Shown here: in pieces, positions 8,336 through 16,417 of the stretch
How positions within the stretch are numbered: position 1 is the first letter of the stretch
How the letters are laid out: each line of letters starts with the position of its first letter
Assembly (NCBI RefSeq): GCF_003014535.1
Contig: NZ_PYGD01000002.1
Coordinates: 372,001 to 436,000 of the forward strand
Length of the DNA: 64,000 nucleotides
Origin: Taibaiella chishuiensis
Lineage (GTDB): Bacteria > Bacteroidota > Bacteroidia > Chitinophagales > Chitinophagaceae
Direction: 5' to 3'
Position numbers and translations under genes: made by a program
Notes under the pieces: generated by a model
What the model saw: the letters and a program-made list of their open reading frames with translations, nothing else
Database searches by the model: none
Told to the model about the DNA's origin: nothing

Positions 8336-9114
8336 TGCCTTTGCTGCATCTGTTCCAGTAAGGCCTGCAGGTAAGGGCCGGCCCATTGCAGGCGGCTGCC
8401 ATACCAGCTGAACATTTCTCCATCGACCAGCAGGATATGCGCCTGCGGCACGATAGCCTGTAGCTCCGCAATATGTTTTTCTTTAAAGGGGTAAGGTTCC
8501 GAAGACAGGAAGATATACTGCGGGTTACGCTCGCTTATTTCGGCGGCGCTGATCTGCGGGTAGCGGTCCGCTTCTGCCCAGGCATTCTGTAAACCTATCC
8601 GGTTAAGGATATCGTGTATAAAGGTATCGCGTCCCACCGTCATCCAGGGATCGCGCCAGATCAGGTAAAGCACCGAAGGGGCAAACGCCGGCGGTGCAAT
8701 GGCAGCAAAACCTTCCCTGATGTTTTTATTGATGGCTGCCGCTGCTCCGGTCCTGCCGGTAAGCGCGCCTACAGCGGCGATCATGGCTTCCGAATCCTGC
8801 AGGTTATGAATATCGCTCATCCATACCGGTGCTATCGTGGTAAGGGATTCCACCTGTTCGCGTACATTCTCTTCTTTGTTGGCAATAATAAGATCGGGGG
8901 CCAAAGCCTGTACCTTATCGAAGTGTACGGTTTTGGTGCCGCCTATGCGCGGCTTGCTGCGGAACCATGTTTCGGGGTGAATGCAAAACTTGGTAATACC
9001 GGCCACGGTTTCGTCCAGTCCCAGGTGGTAGAGCAACTCGGTCTGCGAAGGTACCAGCGATACGATCCTGCGGGGCAGGCCGCTCAGCTGGTGCGGGCCG
9101 GGAAGAAAAGACAT
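8329..9114 (-). CDS. BtuF-like helical-backbone metal/cobalamin-binding protein without signal peptide
   Basis: A 261-aa product from the ATG at 9112-9114 (MSFLPGPHQLSG). RRIVSLVPSQTELLYHLGL, VAGITKFCIHP, FDKVQALAPDLIIANKEEN and the later LIWRDPWMTVGRDTF are characteristic of the ABC-transporter substrate-binding proteins for cobalamin and iron complexes. No signal peptide or lipobox is present, so it is either cytoplasmic or anchored indirectly; such signal-less forms are seen in Bacteroidota, and no permease or ATPase is adjacent. A near-consensus -7 box (AACCTTTG on the minus strand, 9125-9118) ends 3 nt before the start codon, suggesting a leaderless transcript. Confidence 0.8.
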   Translation of the reverse strand: MSFLPGPHQLSGLPRRIVSLVPSQTELLYHLGLDETVAGITKFCIHPETWFRSKPRIGGTKTVHFDKVQALAPDLIIANKEENVREQVESLTTIAPVWMSDIHNLQDSEAMIAAVGALTGRTGAAAAINKNIREGFAAIAPPAFAPSVLYLIWRDPWMTVGRDTFIHDILNRIGLQNAWAEADRYPQISAAEISERNPQYIFLSSEPYPFKEKHIAELQAIVPQAHILLVDGEMFSWYGSRLQWAGPYLQALLEQMQQRHQ

Positions 9115-9124
9115 AGGCAAAGGT

Positions 9125-9667
9125 TTAAATCGCTACCGGCGCGGCTGGCGTAGGTAACAGCAGTTGTAAAAATAAGAGATCGAGCCACTGGTCGAACTTA
9201 TAACCCACCTGTTTAAAATGGGCTACCTGCTCGAAGCCGAACTGCTCATGCAGTTTAATACTGGCCGCGTTACTGGCATCGATACCGGCTACGATGGTAT
9301 GCAGGTCCATGGCCTTTGCGGCTTCGATCAGCGGCGGCATCAGCATTTTGGCTATGCCTTTGCCCCGGTGCTCCGGGTGTACATACACCGAACTCTCGGC
9401 GGTATATTTATAGGCGGCAAAGGCGCGGAAAGGACCGAGGCTGCTATACCCTGCAACGGCGCCCCGGCTGTCGGCCACCAGTACCGGGAAGCCTTGCTCT
9501 TGTCTTTCGCGCAACCAGGCCAGGCGCATGTCCGGGCTATGCGGCACATAATTGTAAATGGCCGTGGTATGCAGTATGGCGTCGTTATAGATCTCCAGTA
9601 TGCCCGGCACGTCGGCTTCGGTAGCGGGCCGTATGTGCAGGGGAGCGTTGTGGTCGGTAGCGTGCAT
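9125..9667 (-). CDS. GNAT N-acetyltransferase, phosphinothricin-acetyltransferase-like
   Basis: A 180-aa product from the ATG at 9665-9667. IRPATEADVPGILEIYNDAI is the typical start of the PAT/YwnH-type GNAT group. ESSVYVHPEHRGKGIAKML is the acetyl-CoA pyrophosphate loop (R/QxxGxG), and GIDASNAASIKLHEQFGFEQVAHFKQVGYKF is the C-terminal signature. Members acetylate small amines such as methionine sulfoximine. It lies 11 nt from the histidine kinase gene and 10 nt from the BtuF-like gene, all minus strand, so the three could be one transcript. Confidence 0.88.
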   Translation of the reverse strand: MHATDHNAPLHIRPATEADVPGILEIYNDAILHTTAIYNYVPHSPDMRLAWLRERQEQGFPVLVADSRGAVAGYSSLGPFRAFAAYKYTAESSVYVHPEHRGKGIAKMLMPPLIEAAKAMDLHTIVAGIDASNAASIKLHEQFGFEQVAHFKQVGYKFDQWLDLLFLQLLLPTPAAPVAI

Positions 9668-9678
9668 ATTACTTGTGC

Positions 9679-10842
9679 TTATCTTCTGAAAATGATCCGG
9701 AATGTAGTGCCCTTGCCGGGTTCCGACTGTTTTACGAATATGCTGGCATGGTGGTATTTCTGGATAATACGCTTGGCCAGCGATAAGCCCAGTCCCCATC
9801 CGCGTTTCTTGGTCGAATAGCCGGGAGCGAATACTTTCTTGAAATTGTTTTTCGGTATGCCTTTGCCTGTATCGCTTATATCGATGGTAACCAGCCTGGG
9901 CTGGTTGGTCAACTGTATAAATATGCGGCCCTGGCCTTCCATGGCATCGAGGGCATTACGGATCAGGTTTTCGATTACCCAGTCGAACAGGGGCGCGCTC
10001 AGCAGCACCTGTACATCTTCTTCGGTGCCATGGTCGAAGTCGATGGTTACCTTATTGGGTTTACGCATACGCATGTAGTCCACCATGCCCTGCAGGCGTT
10101 CGATCAGGTTCTCCTCTTTCAGTTCGGGTATACTGCCGATTTTGGAGAAACGGTCGGCGATCAGTTGCAGGCGGGTTACATCTTTCTCCATTTCCTCCAC
10201 CCACTCGCGGTTGCTTTCGTTGTCCTTCAGTAATTCCATCCAGGCTACGATCGAGGTCAGCGGCGTGCCGATCTGGTGTGCCGTCTCTTTCGACATGCCC
10301 ACCCATACCTGGTTCTGCAGGCTTTGCTGGGCATTGGATACCGCGATAAATACAATCAGCAGGAATACGCAGGTAATGGCGATCAGCAGCAGGGGGTAAT
10401 ACTTGAGGCTGCGCAGCAGGCTGGAGTCGCCGTAATACACCAGGTTTTTGCCCACCTGGTTATTGGCTACGGGGTAGAAAGAAGGAATGGGCATATGGAA
10501 CCGGCCAAACTCTTCCAGCTTGCGTTTGATATAACTGCTGTCCTGCCGCAGGCGCGTGGAGTCGAGGTTGACATGGTACTGGATATTGCCCTTTTCGTCG
10601 GTAATGATCAGCGGGATACTGGTATTCTGCGTAATCACTTTGGAGGCAAAGGTGATATCATTGCCCAAAGAGCTTGCTGACGCATTGTTGACGGTATTCA
10701 GGGCCTCGATCAGCGTATTTACCTTGGCCTGTTCTTCAACGGCCATATCGCCGGCAATGCGGTTAAAGTAATACAAGGCAAAGCCGACTATGGCCAGTGC
10801 CGCTATGATGAGGTAGGTTCTCCGGTTGAAAAATTTACGCAT
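9679..10842 (-). CDS. Membrane sensor histidine kinase, no adjacent response regulator
   Basis: A 387-aa product from the ATG at 10840-10842 (MRKFFNRRTYLIIAAL). Transmembrane segments at about 8-25 and 152-175 flank a periplasmic sensor of about 125 residues. The H box reads SKETAHQIGTPLTSIVAW, with the phosphoacceptor His. The ATPase domain has the N box (VIENLIRNALDAM), DTGKGIP and GWGLGLSLAKRII. Ligand unknown. The -7 box TATTTTTG on the minus strand (10855-10848) ends 5 nt before the ATG, so the mRNA is probably leaderless. Confidence 0.9.
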   Translation of the reverse strand: MRKFFNRRTYLIIAALAIVGFALYYFNRIAGDMAVEEQAKVNTLIEALNTVNNASASSLGNDITFASKVITQNTSIPLIITDEKGNIQYHVNLDSTRLRQDSSYIKRKLEEFGRFHMPIPSFYPVANNQVGKNLVYYGDSSLLRSLKYYPLLLIAITCVFLLIVFIAVSNAQQSLQNQVWVGMSKETAHQIGTPLTSIVAWMELLKDNESNREWVEEMEKDVTRLQLIADRFSKIGSIPELKEENLIERLQGMVDYMRMRKPNKVTIDFDHGTEEDVQVLLSAPLFDWVIENLIRNALDAMEGQGRIFIQLTNQPRLVTIDISDTGKGIPKNNFKKVFAPGYSTKKRGWGLGLSLAKRIIQKYHHASIFVKQSEPGKGTTFRIIFRR

Positions 10843-10847
10843 GGATT

Positions 10848-10855
10848 CAAAAATA
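10848..10855 (-). promoter_or_regulatory. -7 box placed 5 nt before the histidine kinase start
   Basis: Minus-strand TATTTTTG, a perfect TAnnTTTG. Transcription would begin at or near the start codon (10842). Confidence 0.5.
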
Positions 10856-10895
10856 AGGACAATAGCGCAAGGGATCAAAGCGCAAACGGTTAGTC

Positions 10896-12137
10896 CTACT
10901 TTTTATTTTTCTTTCGCCTGGATTGTTTTTCAAATGCTTCCTGCTCGTCGAGCAACAGCTTCCAGTTATCGTTAGGGGTATCGTCGGTAAAGCTGAGCGT
11001 TTCCTGGTATTCGGTCTTATCGATCTGCATCACCCTGATTTTGGTACCCATATAGTTTTCGATAGCCTCGAGCAGCGGTTTTTCTTCGGTACTGCAAAAC
11101 GATACGGCCTGTCCCTTCTTTACCCCGCGGCCGGTACGGCCTACACGGTGTACATAGTTTTCGGGTACTTCGGGCAGGTCGTAGTTCACTACGAAGTCCA
11201 CATCGGGGATATCGATACCACGGGCATTGACATCGGTAGTGATCATGATCTTGCTTTCCCCGCTCTTGAATTCATCCATGATCTTCAGCCGGTCCTGCTG
11301 CTCTTTATCGCCATGCATCGTAATGGTATTGATACCGATCCGGGCCATGGCATTGTGCACCCTTTCGGCGCGTACCTTGGTCCTTACGAAAACGAGGATC
11401 TTGTTGTCGGGCAGTTCTTTGACCAGGCGTTCCAGGAAGAAACGCTTATCATCCATTTCAATAAAAGCCAGCGAGTGGTTTACGTTTTTGGAAACGGGAT
11501 CTTTGGGCGATACCTGTATCCGTATGGGGTTATACACCACGGAATAGGCCAGGTCTTTGATCTCTTTATCGATCGTGGCGGAGAAGAAGAGGGTCTGGTG
11601 TTTGCGGGGCAGGTGGCGCAATACATCGCGGATATCTTTGATAAAGCCGAGGTCGAGCATATGGTCGGCTTCGTCGAGTACCAGCACGTCGACCCTGCTG
11701 AGGTCGATATGCTCCTGGCTTACCAGGTCGAACATGCGGCCGGGGGTGGCTACCAGTACGTCTACACCACGATCCAGTTTGCGGATCTGGCTATCCTGGT
11801 CTACACCGCCGTACAGGCCCAGGATATTGAGCCGGGTATATTTCCCGATCACATCAAACACCTCGGCGATCTGCACGGCCAGTTCGCGGGTCGGTACCAT
11901 TACCAGGCATTTTACCTGCCGCCTGGAGTTCATGCTGCTGCGTTGCTGCAGCATATGCAGGATAGGAATGGCAAATGCGGCAGTCTTGCCGGTACCGGTC
12001 TGTGCAATAGCCAATACATCATCGCCTTTCAGAATCGAAGGAATGGACTTGAACTGTATATCGGTAGGGCGTCTGAACCCCAGTTCTTCCAGGCTTCTTT
12101 TTATTTCCGGGGATATGTTGTATTGCTCGAATTTCAT
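10896..12137 (-). CDS. DEAD-box ATP-dependent RNA helicase, RhlE-like
   Basis: A 413-aa product with all superfamily 2 motifs in order: the Q motif (GFRRPTDIQ), AQTGTGKT, PTRELA, TPGR, DEAD (VLDEADHML), SAT, the HGDKEQQDR region, RGIDIPDVD and HRVGRTGR. It ends in a short basic tail (KQSRRKKNKK) as in RhlE proteins. It unwinds RNA duplexes during ribosome assembly or mRNA decay in the cytoplasm. The promoter -7 box TACCTTTG is at 12180-12173 on the minus strand, giving a leader of about 30 nt. Confidence 0.95.
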   Translation of the reverse strand: MKFEQYNISPEIKRSLEELGFRRPTDIQFKSIPSILKGDDVLAIAQTGTGKTAAFAIPILHMLQQRSSMNSRRQVKCLVMVPTRELAVQIAEVFDVIGKYTRLNILGLYGGVDQDSQIRKLDRGVDVLVATPGRMFDLVSQEHIDLSRVDVLVLDEADHMLDLGFIKDIRDVLRHLPRKHQTLFFSATIDKEIKDLAYSVVYNPIRIQVSPKDPVSKNVNHSLAFIEMDDKRFFLERLVKELPDNKILVFVRTKVRAERVHNAMARIGINTITMHGDKEQQDRLKIMDEFKSGESKIMITTDVNARGIDIPDVDFVVNYDLPEVPENYVHRVGRTGRGVKKGQAVSFCSTEEKPLLEAIENYMGTKIRVMQIDKTEYQETLSFTDDTPNDNWKLLLDEQEAFEKQSRRKKNKK

Positions 12138-12172
12138 ATGCGATCTTATGCTTTGCAGCGGTCTTTAAGCGG

Positions 12173-12180
12173 CAAAGGTA
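12173..12180 (-). promoter_or_regulatory. -7 box of the DEAD-box helicase gene
   Basis: Minus-strand TACCTTTG, a perfect consensus, 36 nt upstream of the ATG at 12137. Confidence 0.5.
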
Positions 12181-12233
12181 GCATTTTTTGACCGCTAAGA
12201 CCGGGCATAAAGTACAGGCTAACTGCAATTTCC

Positions 12234-12524
12234 TTAATGGACCAGGTCGTTCCACTCGGGATGTTTGCTGAGGTAATGCTGTACATAAGTACACAGCGGC
12301 AGTATCTTTTTGCCCTTTTCCCGGATAAAGGTCAGCACCTTTTCGACCAGTATCGCCGCGATGCCTTGTCCTTCAAGCGCTTCGGGCACTTCGGTATGGA
12401 TCAGCGCTATATATTCGGGTTTGTCGCGGTACTCCAGGAAGGCAATATGTTCGCCCACCGGCATTTCGAAACGGTGTTCGTTGATATTGTCGTTCAGGGT
12501 GAGTGCATTATAATCTATAGACAT
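12234..12524 (-). CDS. Small GNAT-like acetyltransferase (YjdJ/GCN5-related N-acetyltransferase family)
   Basis: A 96-aa product from the ATG at 12522-12524 (MSIDYNALTLND). NEHRFEMPVGEHIAFLEYR, IALIHTEVPEALEGQGIAAILVEKVLTF and ILPLCTYVQHYLSKHPEW match the short one-domain GNAT family PF14542 (YjdJ), with the acetyl-CoA loop at EGQGIA. The substrate is unknown in the family. It appears to be monocistronic. Confidence 0.85.
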   Translation of the reverse strand: MSIDYNALTLNDNINEHRFEMPVGEHIAFLEYRDKPEYIALIHTEVPEALEGQGIAAILVEKVLTFIREKGKKILPLCTYVQHYLSKHPEWNDLVH

Positions 12525-12581
12525 AAAACTCTTTTTTGAAATTACAAAAACGGCCGGAAATGGTTCGTAATGAAAAGACAA

Positions 12582-12608
12582 AGCCGGTTGCTGTAGTGGC
12601 AACCGGCT
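12582..12608 (-). terminator. Terminator of the pirin operon
   Basis: A perfect 10-bp GC-rich stem (12582-12591 with 12599-12608) has a 7-nt loop. On the minus strand it is followed by a U-rich stretch. It begins just past the pirin stop codon. Confidence 0.75.
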
Positions 12609-12613
12609 CCTGT

Positions 12614-13483
12614 TTAGGCAAGTGTGCCGTATTTACCGGCATTGAATTCCTGTATGGCAGTCATGATCTCTTCCTGGGTATTCATTACGAAGGGACCATA
12701 GGCGGCAATCGGTTCATCGATCGGCTCACCACTCAGCAGTAAGATCACGCTGTCTTCATTGGCGCTGATCTCCAGCGTTTCGCCTTCGTTTTTAAACAAT
12801 ACGAAGCTGTGTTCCGCAGCATTGGCGCCGTTTACGGTAATACTGCCTTCTATCACCAGCAGCATGGTATTGAATGCCGCAGGGCTACTGGTGGTAATGC
12901 TGCCGCCCTTATTCAGTTTCAGGCTCGACAGGTTTACCGGTGTATAGGTATCGGCCGGGCCGCGGGTTCCGTTAAAGTCACCCGCGATTACGGTAACCTG
13001 GCCGGCATTACCCGGCAGTTCGAGTTTACCCATATTATCCGCGGTCAGCGACTGGTAATGCGCCGGGGTATTTTTGTCTTTGGCAGGCAGGTTTACCCAC
13101 AGCTGTACCATTTCAAAGGGGCCGCCTTTACGGGCATACTCCTGCTCGTGGTATTCTTTGTGCAGGATGCCGGCGCCGGCCGTCATCCATTGTACATCAC
13201 CGGGGTTGATCACACCGCTGTTGCCTGCGCTGTCGTGGTGGGCCACACTGCCTTTATAGGCAATAGTCACGGTTTCAAAACCTTTATGCGGGTGTACGTC
13301 CACGCCACGCAGTTTCTCAGAGGGGCCGAAGTCATAGGCCGGGTTAAAGTCCAGCATCAGGAAGGGACTCATCCTGCGGCGCAGGTTAAAGGCGCCGGGT
13401 ATATAGTTATACACCCTGAATCCATCGCCGACCATGCCGAATTGGGCAGGACGGGAAAATACTTTTTCTATTTGCTTATTCAT
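12614..13483 (-). CDS. Pirin family protein (bicupin)
   Basis: A 289-aa product, normal pirin length. The N-terminal cupin contains PFLMLDFNPAYDFGPSEKLRGVDVHPHKGFETVTIAYKG with the metal-binding HPHKG His pair, then HHDSAGNSGVINPGDVQWMTAGAGILHKEYH, the pirin signature with further His/Glu ligands. The C-terminal cupin ends GEPIDEPIAAYGPFVMNTQEEI. Pirins are Fe-dependent; some have quercetinase activity and others bind transcription factors. It is the second gene of a two-gene operon, 12 nt after the gene at 13496. Confidence 0.94.
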   Translation of the reverse strand: MNKQIEKVFSRPAQFGMVGDGFRVYNYIPGAFNLRRRMSPFLMLDFNPAYDFGPSEKLRGVDVHPHKGFETVTIAYKGSVAHHDSAGNSGVINPGDVQWMTAGAGILHKEYHEQEYARKGGPFEMVQLWVNLPAKDKNTPAHYQSLTADNMGKLELPGNAGQVTVIAGDFNGTRGPADTYTPVNLSSLKLNKGGSITTSSPAAFNTMLLVIEGSITVNGANAAEHSFVLFKNEGETLEISANEDSVILLLSGEPIDEPIAAYGPFVMNTQEEIMTAIQEFNAGKYGTLA

Positions 13484-13495
13484 TGTTGTTGTTTT

Positions 13496-13873
13496 TTATT
13501 CGATAGTAATGTTGAACCGCGTTGCATGTAAGGCATCGTCCTGTACGGAAACGGAAGCCTGGCGGGCGGTATAGTATTGCGTCAGCGCCTGTTCCGCTAC
13601 GGCGATCACATCGTCGCCGGTAGTAAGCCTGGCCCATACCAGGTCGCGGTTCTGGCGGCTCAGCAGGTTTTCCAGTTTAGCGGTCGCTGCGGCTTCCAGG
13701 TCGTGATCCAGGATCACGATATCCAGGTCGTTGCGGTAAAACTGTTCGATAGCCGCTTCGGTACCATTTGCCGGTATGGCGATACAGGTAAAGTGAGCTT
13801 CCAGCCTTGATGCTGCGGTTTGCAGGCGCTGTTCATTATGGCCTGCAACCATAATTTCTATTTTGTTCATCAT
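13496..13873 (-). CDS. Small receiver-like protein upstream of pirin, unknown function
   Basis: A 125-aa product from the first of two ATGs (13871-13873), preceded on the minus strand by AAGGAGC, a good ribosome binding site. The order NKIEIMVAGHNEQRLQTAASRLEAH, then DLDIVILDHDLEAAATAKLENLL looks like the beta1 and phospho-Asp strands of a response-regulator receiver, but the usual acidic pair near the N-terminus is missing. This is a weak fold impression. Its position in the pirin operon suggests a shared role, perhaps redox or stress. Confidence 0.55.
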   Translation of the reverse strand: MMNKIEIMVAGHNEQRLQTAASRLEAHFTCIAIPANGTEAAIEQFYRNDLDIVILDHDLEAAATAKLENLLSRQNRDLVWARLTTGDDVIAVAEQALTQYYTARQASVSVQDDALHATRFNITIE

Positions 13874-13901
13874 TGCTCCTTTTTGTTTTTGGATTGCATA
13901 G

Positions 13902-13933
13902 CAAAGGTACACCCGCACTACAGCCGGAAACAA
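13902..13933 (-). promoter_or_regulatory. Promoter of the pirin operon
   Basis: Minus-strand TTG at 13933-13931, 21-nt spacer, TACCTTTG at 13909-13902. The leader of about 22 nt carries an AGGAG ribosome binding site. Confidence 0.6.
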
Positions 13934-13966
13934 TAATGTAGATTAAGAAAAACGAGGGTATAAGGC

Positions 13967-14542
13967 TTATGCGGGCTTGTTCAGCATTTTGCTCAGGAAC
14001 TCGGGTGTAACGCCGATATAAGCGGCCACCTGTTTCTGCGGCAGGCATTGGATCAGGGAAGGGTAGGTACGGCAAAAGTTATCGTATCGTTCCATAGCCG
14101 AGAGGCTCAGGCTGTCGATCATACGGTGCTGGTAGGTGGCAATCGAATTCTCGGCCAGTATGCGGAAAAAACGTTCGAATGGTGGCAGTTGCCGGTAAAG
14201 CCGCTCTACATCTGCTTTAGCGATCAGGAGGATCTCACTTTTATCTACCGCGTCGATATGCAATACGCCGGGCGTTTGCGTGGTAAAGCTGCGCATATCG
14301 CCGATCCACCAGCCCGGGGGGGCAAACTGCAGGATATGTTCAAACCCGTTATGATCGATCGAATAACTGCGCAGACAGCCTGCGGTAACGAATACCTGGT
14401 ATTTGTGGATATCGCCTTCCTGGTACAGCACCTGCTTCCTTTTCAGCTTCTTAACCTGCAACAGGCTGCTGACAAAAGCTTGCTCTTCCGCGTCGAGCGG
14501 GATATGTTTTTCGATATGTTGAAACAGCAGGCCGGTAGACAT
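13967..14542 (-). CDS. Crp/Fnr-family transcriptional regulator
   Basis: A 191-aa product from the ATG at 14540-14542 (MSTGLLFQHIEKHIPLD). The cyclic-nucleotide-binding-type beta-roll spans residues about 20-115 (LKRKQVLYQEGDIHKYQVFVTAGCLRSYSIDHNG). The C-terminal winged helix ends with LPQKQVAAYIGVTPEFLSKMLNKP, the recognition helix. The canonical cAMP ligands are not evident, as is usual in Bacteroidota members. It lies 94 nt upstream of the pirin operon on the same strand and is divergent from the sorbosone-dehydrogenase-like gene, so either could be a target. Confidence 0.88.
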   Translation of the reverse strand: MSTGLLFQHIEKHIPLDAEEQAFVSSLLQVKKLKRKQVLYQEGDIHKYQVFVTAGCLRSYSIDHNGFEHILQFAPPGWWIGDMRSFTTQTPGVLHIDAVDKSEILLIAKADVERLYRQLPPFERFFRILAENSIATYQHRMIDSLSLSAMERYDNFCRTYPSLIQCLPQKQVAAYIGVTPEFLSKMLNKPA

Positions 14543-14624
14543 AAAGCAGGTGTAATAAAGGACGGTCGCCCCATGCCGGCAACAAACCGGCTTATGTTTT
14601 GTTGGACTAAGATAAGGAAAGATC

Positions 14625-15977
14625 ATGAACCAAAACGAAAGGGCTATGCAATACAGATATCTTACCATTACGATGGCAGCTACAATCATGGGCCTCTTAT
14701 CCTGTGCCGGTACGGGTTCGGAAGGATCGGTACCGCGTACAGACAGCCTGGCGCAGCAAAGCGGGCAGGGCGGTATGCCCGAGCCATACGCCACACCTTC
14801 TGCCGTTAATTTCTCTAAAGTCAAAGGCTGGTCTGCAGGGCAATTGCCTGTAGCCCCTGCGGGTTTTACGGTAAAACAATTTGCATCGGGTTTGCAAAAC
14901 CCGCGCTGGATCTATGTTGCGCCCAACGGCGATATCTTCGTTTCCGAAGCCAGTACGCAAAAGAGCGCGGTAGTCAAGGTACGCGATAAGATCATCGGTA
15001 AAGATAAATCGGAGCAGGCAGGGCCCACGGGCAGTGCCAACCGCATCACTTTATTCCGCGATAAAGATCATGACGGTGTTGCAGAGGAACGGTATGTCTT
15101 TCTTGAACGGCTCTACCAGCCTTTCGGTATGCTGATCCTGAACGGTTATTTTTATGTAGCCAATACCGATGGCCTCCTGCGTTTTCCCTATACCGAAGGA
15201 CAAACCGTAATGAAGGCTGCAGGGCAACAGGTACTGCCGTTGCCTGCCGGCGGGTATAACAACCACTGGACACGCAACATCGTCAGCAATGCCGCCGGTA
15301 CTAAACTTTATGTATCCGTGGGCTCGGGCAGCAATGTGGCCGAACATGGCATGGATAACGAAAAACGCAGGGCCAATATACTCGAGATCAATCCCGATGG
15401 CAGCGGCGAAAGGATATATGCTTCGGGGCTGCGTAACCCTGTAGGCATGGACTGGGCGCCCGGCGCCACTACCTTATGGACGGCCGTTAATGAACGCGAT
15501 GGCCTGGGCGACGAGCTGGTGCCCGACTACCTTACCAGTGTGCGGGACGGTGGTTTTTATGGCTGGCCCTATGTGTATTGGGGCAGGCATGCCGATCCGC
15601 GCCTGGAGGGAAAAGGCAAGGAGTGGATCGGTAAGGCCATTGTACCCGATGTGCCGCTGGGTGCGCACACCGCATCCCTGGGCCTGGCTTTCGACCAGGC
15701 CGGTATATTCCCCGCACCTTATCGTGGCGGCGCTTTTATAGGACAGCACGGTTCCTGGAACCGTACCGAACTTACAGGCTATAAGGTCGCTTTTGTACCC
15801 TTTAAAAACGGCAAGCCTTCGGGCGGAATGCAGGACTTCCTGACGGGTTTCCGGATCGAAGGCAAGAAGGATGAGGTGTACGGCCGCCCGGTAGGCGTGG
15901 CTTTTACCGCCACCTATATGCTGGTGGCCGACGATGCCGGCAATACTATTTTCAGCGTATTGTCACCGGCAAAATAA
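14625..15977 (+). CDS. Sorbosone-dehydrogenase-like beta-propeller lipoprotein (PQQ-type fold)
   Basis: A 450-aa product. The ATG at 14625 is preceded by AAGGAAAG; a second ATG at 14646 is possible. The signal ends in LLSC (Cys near residue 27), so the protein is lipid-anchored. The mature domain reads GFTVKQFASGLQNPRWIYVAPNGDIFVSEA, NRITLFRDKDHDGVAE, GLRNPVGMDWAPG and GAFIGQHGSWNRTELTGYKV, the pattern of L-sorbosone dehydrogenase/soluble glucose dehydrogenase propellers. Such proteins oxidise sugars with PQQ; no PQQ biosynthesis genes are in the window. It acts in the periplasm or at the outer membrane. Confidence 0.87.
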   Translation: MNQNERAMQYRYLTITMAATIMGLLSCAGTGSEGSVPRTDSLAQQSGQGGMPEPYATPSAVNFSKVKGWSAGQLPVAPAGFTVKQFASGLQNPRWIYVAPNGDIFVSEASTQKSAVVKVRDKIIGKDKSEQAGPTGSANRITLFRDKDHDGVAEERYVFLERLYQPFGMLILNGYFYVANTDGLLRFPYTEGQTVMKAAGQQVLPLPAGGYNNHWTRNIVSNAAGTKLYVSVGSGSNVAEHGMDNEKRRANILEINPDGSGERIYASGLRNPVGMDWAPGATTLWTAVNERDGLGDELVPDYLTSVRDGGFYGWPYVYWGRHADPRLEGKGKEWIGKAIVPDVPLGAHTASLGLAFDQAGIFPAPYRGGAFIGQHGSWNRTELTGYKVAFVPFKNGKPSGGMQDFLTGFRIEGKKDEVYGRPVGVAFTATYMLVADDAGNTIFSVLSPAK

Positions 15978-15990
15978 GCAGTATCGACAC

Positions 15991-16022
15991 ATGCCTGTTG
16001 CATCTTGTTTATAAACAGGCAT
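15991..16022 (+). terminator. Possible terminator hairpin
   Basis: A perfect 9-bp inverted repeat (15991-15999 with 16014-16022) has a 14-nt loop but no T-run. It lies just after the sorbosone-dehydrogenase-like gene. Confidence 0.35.
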
Positions 16023-16094
16023 AGGCCTGGCGCCCGCTTCCTGTTTACTCCTTATCTTTAAGCCCTTAATGCTTGTTTATAACCCATAAAGGAT

Positions 16095-16412
16095 ATGGAT
16101 CATACCCCTGAAACCATAAAACAAAAGAACAGCCGGATCAGTGTCTCGCTGATCGTCGTGAACGTCATCCTGCTTTTTATATTTGCCCATGTAGGCGCCG
16201 GCGGTGCCGATAATTCAGAAAGCCAGGCGATTGAGAACGGTATTATCTGTTTTACCGGTGTTATCGTTTTACTGGGCGGTTATGCCTTCAGTTATCATGG
16301 CAAAGGGTATCGTATCGGTAAATGGCTGTTTGGCATTGCCCTGCTTATCGGGCTTATCCTGCTCGGCCTGCTGTGGTATGTAGCACAACTGGCGCATGCC
16401 TTCCAACACTAA
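16095..16412 (+). CDS. Small membrane protein, about three TM segments, unknown
   Basis: A 105-aa product preceded by AAAGGA. Hydrophobic segments lie at about residues 17-33, 49-66 and 77-98, with a His-rich tail (AHAFQH). The DUF2931-type gene starts 5 nt after its stop, so the two should be co-transcribed. I recognise no family. Confidence 0.6.
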   Translation: MDHTPETIKQKNSRISVSLIVVNVILLFIFAHVGAGGADNSESQAIENGIICFTGVIVLLGGYAFSYHGKGYRIGKWLFGIALLIGLILLGLLWYVAQLAHAFQH

Positions 16413-16417
16413 TCATT

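Noticed and set aside
10923-12191. Plus-strand frame of 422 codons antisense to the DEAD-box helicase
   Set aside because: It is the reverse reading of a helicase with all motifs intact, and has no recognisable domain.
14575-14591. Regulatory hairpin (GCCGG/CCGGC) between Crp and the sorbosone-dehydrogenase-like gene
   Set aside because: A 5-bp stem is too short to distinguish from chance, and its relation to a promoter is not evident.
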